Positions 6,301 to 7,702 of a stretch of 7,702 nt of DNA are shown here, in pieces. Source of the stretch: Thermoanaerobacterales bacterium (GTDB lineage: Bacteria; Bacillota; Thermosediminibacteria; Thermosediminibacterales; Tepidanaerobacteraceae); assembly GCA_012841995.1 (NCBI GenBank), contig DUTQ01000232.1, positions 1 through 7,702 of the forward strand, read 5' to 3'. The notes beneath the pieces were generated by a model. It saw only the letters and a list, made by a program, of their open reading frames with translations, did not search any database and was not told the origin of the DNA. Within the stretch, counting starts at the first letter, position 1; the number at the start of each line of letters is the position of its first letter. Both the position numbers and the translations under genes were made by a program.

Positions 6301-6922
6301 ATCTATATCGATAGAAGATTTCCTGAATCGTGATTTCGACCGTTGGAAAAGAAAGGGGCTTGCCTTCCCGAATTTATGGGATAAAGACGCCATCCTTTTC
6401 CCGGAAAAAATAAACGACCATTACGTCATATATCACAGGATAGAGCCGAGTATATGGATGGCCTGCTCTAAAGAGCTCTCTTTCCCCTGGCCTAGAGGTG
6501 ACCACAAAATCATTATGGGCCCAAGGGCCGGAATGATGTGGGACTCCTTAAAAATAGGGGCCGGTGCCCAGCCGATCAAAACGAGATACGGATGGCTTTT
6601 AATATATCATGGAGTAGACCATGAATTGGTATACCGCCTTGGCGTGATATTGGCAGACCTAAAGGACCCAAGTCGGCTACTCTACCGCTCTCCAAACCCA
6701 ATCCTCTCCCCTGAAACCGAATGGGAAATAGGAAAAGGTAAAGAAGCCTGGGTACCCAATGTAGTTTTTACCTGTGGTGCCGTCCCTGCAGAAGATAAAG
6801 ACATCCTGGATGATGATGACAAGATACTCGTGTACTACGGAGCAGCAGATACCTGCATAGGCCTTGCCACCGGAAAAGTTAAAGACCTCATCCCAAAAGA
6901 CATAAGAAACAGACTAGGATGA
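3374..6922 (+). CDS. Glycosyltransferase-GH130 phosphorylase fusion protein, 1182 residues
   Basis: Residues ~28-270 form a GT-A transferase domain: IGIPFFNE (33-40), GRGYSTRAIFEIAK (99-112), the DXD-like LEADLTS (121-127), RFYRHPFED (155-163) and ADPLSGIFA (183-191). Its order of motifs resembles mannosylglycerate synthase (GT78) and GT81 enzymes, which are retaining. Residues ~290-860 are helical and match no family I know; a dense conserved-looking aromatic/polar block lies at ~706-806. Residues ~868-1182 are a complete GH130 five-bladed propeller: RYDGNPIL (870-877), NAAAF (892-896), GCEDPRV (946-952) with the presumed acid D949, WDKDAILFPEK (1002-1012), HR (1021-1022), IYHGVD (1077-1082), NVVFTCGAV (1129-1137) and YYGAAD (1154-1159). 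GH130 members phosphorolyse, or less often hydrolyse, beta-mannosides, giving mannose 1-phosphate. Typical GH130 proteins are only 300-400 residues. No signal peptide is present. It is the last gene of the operon. The domain calls are firm; the substrate is unknown. Confidence 0.9.
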   Translation: MDIELKYGDDLYFDALSSIKNALDETRDVDIVIGIPFFNEKDTLPEVVKTALKSLKDSNHKKLIVCSGDPAGKNTLEELKKTCKSPNVTAFLMPHGINGRGYSTRAIFEIAKFYEADVVLLEADLTSQDEKGLNPAWIDRLAEPVLGKYDLAIARFYRHPFEDIMSNLFISPLIEVLYGMRIADPLSGIFAISHDLVEDMCTEFDKLRQQIGGYGLIPWIITTAIKTNNKICEVCFGPKFSPIKLVKKNLIFKEMSRALIECIKRDEEFWLNTPAIVRYPDVFGRQQKIKPLEVVFDYKEFFHSFQKEYFQYRQLFSHILEPETIEELDKMAEEKMQTYDFLPNLWAKVVYSVLLAVAFEPKVEDEDLLEALISIYDGAVSGLLKQLTQLENILIANNKEPDFIISASIKEAFEQHTDCFFQHKKVFVKKWKKLARQTRPIITPLDYIEYIPGVPIVLPKTLEGDKGRKVNTNHIFTRLQKKYENQFKDFLYMLGTNPNEPTSIIAEKINEFMVSLENTIDTLCDGNLFTAEGVERFLANLFECFPHEKVFSVKEQVLKKLLYEFQPSNLMLRQGYKNMRELFSGMDVRDILTLAQYTEDKNYFDRIYLWLEDNIRPDSFEEVELKPIIVNRERFPGIGEFRDISRLNRLTARIAVTNLGKGMGGKFPKLRYFTRITKSLVEAEHFSSLWKSYARERKEVGRKLVNSITGHYGKEMFSAHYIFENWHQRELMTRLSKLANTLERKGMIEESKNINMMVKGHGISMVLQDGTFMPCSAWSWASFSFKGGKGIPTPMFLHVERDWFNHELLENIYEEMGYNPDEIMEQVFQLISQGKESNDIVKVLMGIKPPIEAVVVQELEHYPPAKTLKRYDGNPILMPIKEHWWESKYVLNAAAFRLEDKVYLLYRAFGNDEISRIGLAITDGYRVIERLKNPVFIPETEQEKKGCEDPRVVILNDEIFMFYTAYDGVVAQIAAASISIEDFLNRDFDRWKRKGLAFPNLWDKDAILFPEKINDHYVIYHRIEPSIWMACSKELSFPWPRGDHKIIMGPRAGMMWDSLKIGAGAQPIKTRYGWLLIYHGVDHELVYRLGVILADLKDPSRLLYRSPNPILSPETEWEIGKGKEAWVPNVVFTCGAVPAEDKDILDDDDKILVYYGAADTCIGLATGKVKDLIPKDIRNRLG

Positions 6923-6990
6923 TACAGAGATGTTAGACACGGGGATGTTTCGTTTGTAACCTTTTCCCCTTCTCTTGCCAAGAATACATG

Positions 6991-7020
6991 AAGGTCCGGC
7001 ACATTCCTGTGCCAGACCTT
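6991..7020. terminator. Strong hairpin terminator between convergent genes
   Basis: AAGGTC/GACCTT and GGCACA/TGTGCC form a 6+6 pair stem around the loop TTCC, broken by one C-A mismatch in plus-strand RNA. In minus-strand RNA the mismatch becomes a U-G wobble, giving an unbroken 13-pair stem. It begins 68 bases after the fusion gene and touches the last base of the aldolase gene. Neither side has a clear T-run, so it may act as a 3' stabiliser as well as a terminator. Confidence 0.65.
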
Positions 7021-7667
7021 CAACGTTGTCCGTATTTATTTAAGTAAAAATCCCTCATAAAGTCTATATCATCCTCTTCAAGTTCAACTGCTCCACCTAA
7101 TATTTGGGCAAAGATAGTGGCCTTTGCGGCCTTTTCAACGACACAGACGATTTTAAAAGTCTCATTTAAATCCGGGCCTGCTCCCAAACATCCGTGGTTT
7201 GCCAGAATAACCGCATTTCTTCCCTCCAAGGCCTTTACAGCAGCCTGACCTAATTCCTTTGTCCCGGGAAGAAAATACTCACTTACCCTGACATCTCCAC
7301 CTACTATCTGAACAAGATCCTCTACTGCTGCAGGAATACGCTTCCTCGCCATCGCCATAGCAGTGCAAAACGTGCTGTGAGTATGTACAACCGCATTTAC
7401 ATCATATCTATTATTATAGACCGCCACATGAAGAGGCCATTCAATCGATGGCTTGAGATGACCATCAATAACTTTTCCCTTCATATCCAATAAAACAATA
7501 TCATTAGGAGAAATCCTCTCATAATCTACACCACTTGGCGTAATTGCAATCAAATCCTCTCCCGGAATACGAGCACTAATATTCCCCCAAGTTCCCACAA
7601 CAAGTTTCATATTTAACATTTTCAACCCTGTCTCTATAACCTTTCGCCTGATATCTTCAAACTTCAT
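7020..7667 (-). CDS. Class II aldolase/adducin-family protein, fuculose-phosphate aldolase-like
   Basis: A zinc-dependent class II aldolase of 215 residues, the same length as E. coli L-fuculose-1-phosphate aldolase (FucA). Counted from the second Met, the motifs are GTWGNIS (25-31), TPSG (43-46), SIEWPLH (74-80), VVHTHS (93-98) and ANHG (157-160). Metal ligands would be E76, H95, H97 and H158, each exactly three residues beyond E73, H92, H94 and H155 of FucA as I remember that sequence. FucA's catalytic Tyr113 falls at E116 here (IPAAVEDL), so the substrate may differ; a 5-deoxyribulose-1-phosphate aldolase, methylthioribulose-1-phosphate dehydratase or pentulose-phosphate epimerase cannot be excluded. 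The start at 7667 is chosen over the ATG at 7673 because GGAGG (7679-7675) is seven bases from the former but only one from the latter. Any operon partner upstream is outside the window. It converges on the glycan operon and need not be related. Confidence 0.88.
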   Translation of the reverse strand: MKFEDIRRKVIETGLKMLNMKLVVGTWGNISARIPGEDLIAITPSGVDYERISPNDIVLLDMKGKVIDGHLKPSIEWPLHVAVYNNRYDVNAVVHTHSTFCTAMAMARKRIPAAVEDLVQIVGGDVRVSEYFLPGTKELGQAAVKALEGRNAVILANHGCLGAGPDLNETFKIVCVVEKAAKATIFAQILGGAVELEEDDIDFMRDFYLNKYGQR

Positions 7668-7674
7668 ACACATA

Positions 7675-7679
7675 CCTCC
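7675..7679 (-). promoter_or_regulatory. Shine-Dalgarno that decides the aldolase start
   Basis: GGAGG on the minus strand lies seven bases before the ATG at 7667 and only one base before the ATG at 7673, so translation should begin at the inner ATG (protein MKFEDIRR...). Confidence 0.75.
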
Positions 7680-7702
7680 ACACTTATGGTACCAAGGGGA
7701 CA

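Noticed and set aside
6806..6823. LDDDDK acidic run (residues 1145-1150), resembling an enterokinase site
   Set aside because: It lies in a surface loop between the last GH130 strands; such acidic loops are common and imply no processing in a bacterium.
7684..7695. Palindrome TGGTACCA upstream of the aldolase as an operator
   Set aside because: Eight bases at the window edge, next to the Shine-Dalgarno; too short to call without the rest of the promoter.

Overview
The window reads as chromosomal DNA of a low-GC Gram-positive bacterium, probably an anaerobic Clostridia/Thermoanaerobacterales-type organism. The support is AT-rich codon choice (many AGA, ATA and AAA codons), strong Shine-Dalgarno sequences (AAGGAGG, GGAGG), A/T-rich SigA-like promoters, and the kinds of protein present. 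This placement is inference from style, not a database match. I see no tRNA, rRNA, CRISPR array, insertion sequence or phage gene.

Layout. (1) Positions 2-409 (+): the 3' end of a SWIM zinc-finger protein gene cut by the window edge. (2) A convergent hairpin at 409-433. (3) Positions 437-883 (-): a small MOSC-domain protein with a TTG start. (4) A 314-base AT-rich divergent intergenic region with candidate promoters in both directions. (5) Positions 1198-6922 (+): a tight three-gene operon. It encodes a GT4-type glycosyltransferase, then (19-base overlap) a helical-toroid glycan-active protein, then (11-base gap, perfect Shine-Dalgarno) a 1182-residue protein. That last protein has an N-terminal GT-A glycosyltransferase domain, a large unassigned middle region and a C-terminal GH130 phosphorylase domain. 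(6) A hairpin at 6991-7020. (7) Positions 7020-7667 (-): a class II (fuculose-phosphate-type) aldolase.

The operon is the centre of interest. All three proteins lack visible signal peptides and membrane segments, so they should act in the cytoplasm. GH130 enzymes are phosphorylases or hydrolases of beta-mannosides. The GT-A domain resembles mannosylglycerate-synthase-type enzymes, and the GT4 protein is a sugar-nucleotide transferase. Together they look like a self-contained system for making and phosphorolytically recovering a cytoplasmic, probably mannose-containing, glycan or glycoside: a reserve, a compatible solute or a capped oligosaccharide. The joining of a glycosyltransferase and a phosphorylase in one polypeptide, separated by about 570 residues I cannot assign, is the best candidate here for an undescribed system. 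The substrate is not readable from the sequence.

The flanking genes (SWIM, MOSC, aldolase) are separately transcribed and have no evident link to the operon.
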